The notes under the pieces: generated by a model
What the model was told of the DNA's origin: nothing
The model's database searches: none
Seen by the model: the letters and a program-made list of their open reading frames with translations, nothing else
Assembly: GCA_005788935.1 (NCBI GenBank)
Contig: SYAK01000162.1
Location: 1 to 7,860, forward strand
Direction: 5' to 3'
Source: Pseudomonadota bacterium
GTDB lineage: Bacteria; Myxococcota; UBA9042; PHBI01
DNA length: 7,860 nucleotides
Position numbers and translations under genes: made by a program
Shown: one piece after another, positions 6,303 through 7,860 of the stretch
Layout: each line of letters opens with the position of its first letter
How positions within the stretch are numbered: the first letter of the stretch is position 1

Positions 6303-7860
6303 ATGTCCGACCGGGTCGATTTCTTCTTCAGACAGCGAGTCACCGAGGCCGAACTGGACCTCGCGTGCGAGCTGCTCGAGCAGGCCGATCGGGACCTCGC
6401 CGCTGATCTTGGAATCTACGGCATCGTCACGGGGGCGATCCCCACCCAGCACAGCCCAGTCCCGGCGCTGAACGTCGATCTCACCTCGCCGACGCGCGCC
6501 TACGACCACCTCGGGCAGCGGATCTTCATCGGCACCGACCAGACCGTGGACTGCACGGTCGACCTCGTCGGCATCCCGACGACGGTCACCACGGTCGGCC
6601 ACGAGCGCTGGCTCGGCGTGTTCCTGCGCTTCACCCGCCAGCTCTCGGACCCGCGCACCGACGGCAACGCCCAGCAGGTCTACTTCCGACGCGACGAGTC
6701 CTACGAGGTCGTCGTCCGCCAAGCCCCGGAGGCGGCCGCGGGCGCAGCCTCCCGTGTGGCGCTTCAGGACGACGAGCTGCTCGTCTGCGACATTCGGCTC
6801 GCGCACGGGCAGACACAGATCCTCAACGCGCACATCGACCAGTCGCGGCGGCAGGCATTCATCTTCGCGCAGGGCGATGCAGTCGCGGTCGACGCCGCCA
6901 CTTGGAACGTCCTCGCACCCGCGGTCAGCACCGCGCAGGCGACGTTCGACGCGGTCGACTCCGAGCTTCACGGACACTTCACCGGGGCGGCCCGCCGACA
7001 CCCTGCGAGCGCCATCGACTTCGTGCCTCACGCGTTCCTCGCCGCGGTGACGCTGCAGGCCGCGCTCGTCGAGCTCCTCGACAAGATGCTCGCGACCACC
7101 GCTGGCGACCCGGGCTCCAAGCGCGTCGGGGCCGACGCGGTCGCCGGTACGCCGTACGCGCTCGGGCCGGCCACCGTCGACAGCCAGCTCTCGTCGCTGC
7201 TCGGCTGGCTCAACGCGCACGTCGGCGCCATCACCGGCGCGCACCACGCGAGCGCCATCGCCGCGCTTCCGCACGCGCACATCGGCGCGGTCAACGTGCA
7301 GGCGCTGCTCGAGGAGATCGTCGCCGATCTGAAGTCGACGAACCCGAGCCTCGGCACCGCGCAGGTCGGTAGCGGGGCCATCGGCGGGGCGCCCTACACG
7401 CTCGCCAACGGCACCGCGCGCACGCAGCTCACCACGCTGCTCGACAGCCTCAACGCGCATGTCCCGAGCGGCGATCATGATGGCCGCTACTGGCGTCGCA
7501 CCGAGACGGTGAACAACGCCGACACGGTCGACGGACAGCACGCCTCGGCCTTCGCGGTCGCAGGCCACGACCACGACGCGACGTACATGCGTCGCACCTT
7601 CCTGACCTCCGACACCTTCCTCGCGGGGCAGTCCAAGACCGTCACGACGCTGGCTGACCGGCCGGACCTCGTCACCGTTTCCTACAACTACCTGTCGAGC
7701 GGCATCCCGCAGTCGACCACGTACATCAAGGGCGCCCTGAGCGACGACCTCCGCGCGTGGGTCACCAAGCAGAGCGCAGACGGCGACAAGGACTACGTCG
7801 TCACCGTCCAGAACCTCTCGGCCTCGGACCTCTGCATCAACGTCGCCGCCTACAGGGTGG
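6303..7860 (+). CDS. modular tail fibre protein, 3' end beyond window
   Basis: The frame is open for 519 codons with no stop before the window ends. ATG 6303 is the first start codon after the in-frame TGA at 6252-6254 and has AGGAG at 6288-6292. Residues 1-200 are a globular, beta-rich head beginning [20 protein letters not shown], with F74-I-G-T-D-Q and [10 protein letters not shown] (101-110); it probably docks the fibre to gpI. A 78-81-residue module is then duplicated (233-313 and 314-391): H-x-A-S-A-I, a Val-x-x-Gln-Ala-x-Leu helix, V-G-x-x-A-x-x-G-x-P-Y-x-L and L-N-A-H-V. Next come HDGRYWRR (392-399), [18 protein letters not shown] (407-424) and HDATYMRR (424-431), patterns typical of trimeric phage fibres. 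The beta-rich C-terminus (432-519) is probably the target-binding tip and may end soon after the window. It is likely trimeric and the host-range determinant. Confidence 0.85.
   Translation, partial: MSDRVDFFFRQRVTEAELDLACELLEQADRDLAADLGIYGIVTGAIPTQHSPVPALNVDLTSPTRAYDHLGQRIFIGTDQTVDCTVDLVGIPTTVTTVGHERWLGVFLRFTRQLSDPRTDGNAQQVYFRRDESYEVVVRQAPEAAAGAASRVALQDDELLVCDIRLAHGQTQILNAHIDQSRRQAFIFAQGDAVAVDAATWNVLAPAVSTAQATFDAVDSELHGHFTGAARRHPASAIDFVPHAFLAAVTLQAALVELLDKMLATTAGDPGSKRVGADAVAGTPYALGPATVDSQLSSLLGWLNAHVGAITGAHHASAIAALPHAHIGAVNVQALLEEIVADLKSTNPSLGTAQVGSGAIGGAPYTLANGTARTQLTTLLDSLNAHVPSGDHDGRYWRRTETVNNADTVDGQHASAFAVAGHDHDATYMRRTFLTSDTFLAGQSKTVTTLADRPDLVTVSYNYLSSGIPQSTTYIKGALSDDLRAWVTKQSADGDKDYVVTVQNLSASDLCINVAAYRV
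6999..7475 (+). repeat. tandem fibre module, two copies of about 81 residues
   Basis: Copy one spans 6999-7241 and copy two 7242-7475. Matching landmarks are HPASAI/HHASAI, a [22 protein letters not shown] helix, [26 protein letters not shown] and LNAHV/LNAHV, offset by 80-81 residues. DNA identity outside these blocks is modest, so the duplication is not recent. Confidence 0.7.

Noticed and set aside
6236..6413. Small open frame starting at ATG 6236 in the intergenic leader and running into the fibre gene
   Set aside because: There is no ribosome binding site before it, it is out of frame with the fibre, and its composition is ordinary. A leader peptide is not supported.
6228..7574. A 448-codon minus-strand open frame opposite the fibre gene
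   Set aside because: The plus strand here encodes recognisable fibre repeats. The minus frame has only biased, Arg/Val/Asp-rich composition.

Overview
The window is one densely packed, all-plus-strand gene cluster encoding the baseplate and fibre end of a phage-tail-like particle. Base composition is high in G+C (the first 60 bases are 40/60 by hand count, and later stretches look similar or higher). Codon third positions are almost all G or C. This fits a high-GC bacterium such as a myxobacterium or related environmental lineage, or its phage. The taxon cannot be fixed from this window, and neither can the choice between prophage, domesticated tail (tailocin) and contractile injection system. 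Sheath, tube, tape-measure, ATPase, capsid, integrase and lysis genes are not in view.

Layout, left to right: a possible last codon triplet and stop of an upstream gene (to 14); a gpV-like OB-fold spike protein (17-598); an unrecognised helical protein (608-1282); a short gp25/gpW-family baseplate wedge protein (1294-1683); a baseplate J-like wedge protein (1680-3191); an acidic, lysine-free, tryptophan-rich protein built on a ~31-residue repeat (3191-3739); a beta-rich, possibly lectin-like-fold protein (3752-4447); a second, smaller beta-rich protein (4450-4851); a chimeric gpI-like tail protein with two predicted Ig-like domains at its N-terminus (4855-6192); a 110-base gap with inverted repeats; and a long modular tail-fibre gene (from 6303) still open at the window end.

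The recognisable genes follow the order V - W(gp25) - J - I - fibre, which is that of the phage P2 baseplate/fibre block. This order is interrupted by one unknown gene between V and W and three unknown genes between J and I. Gaps inside the first eight genes run from a 4-base overlap to 12 bases, and nearly every start has a purine-rich ribosome binding site, so they look like one translationally coupled operon. The likely division of labour is that gpV forms the piercing spike, gp25, J and I form the wedges around it, and the fibre and perhaps the beta-rich proteins decorate the baseplate periphery for target contact.

The most unusual parts are the 31-residue W/EDF repeat protein, the Ig-like/gpI fusion, the loss of the usual E-P-R motif from gp25, the unknown helical protein beside the spike, and three His-x-His motifs in the fibre.
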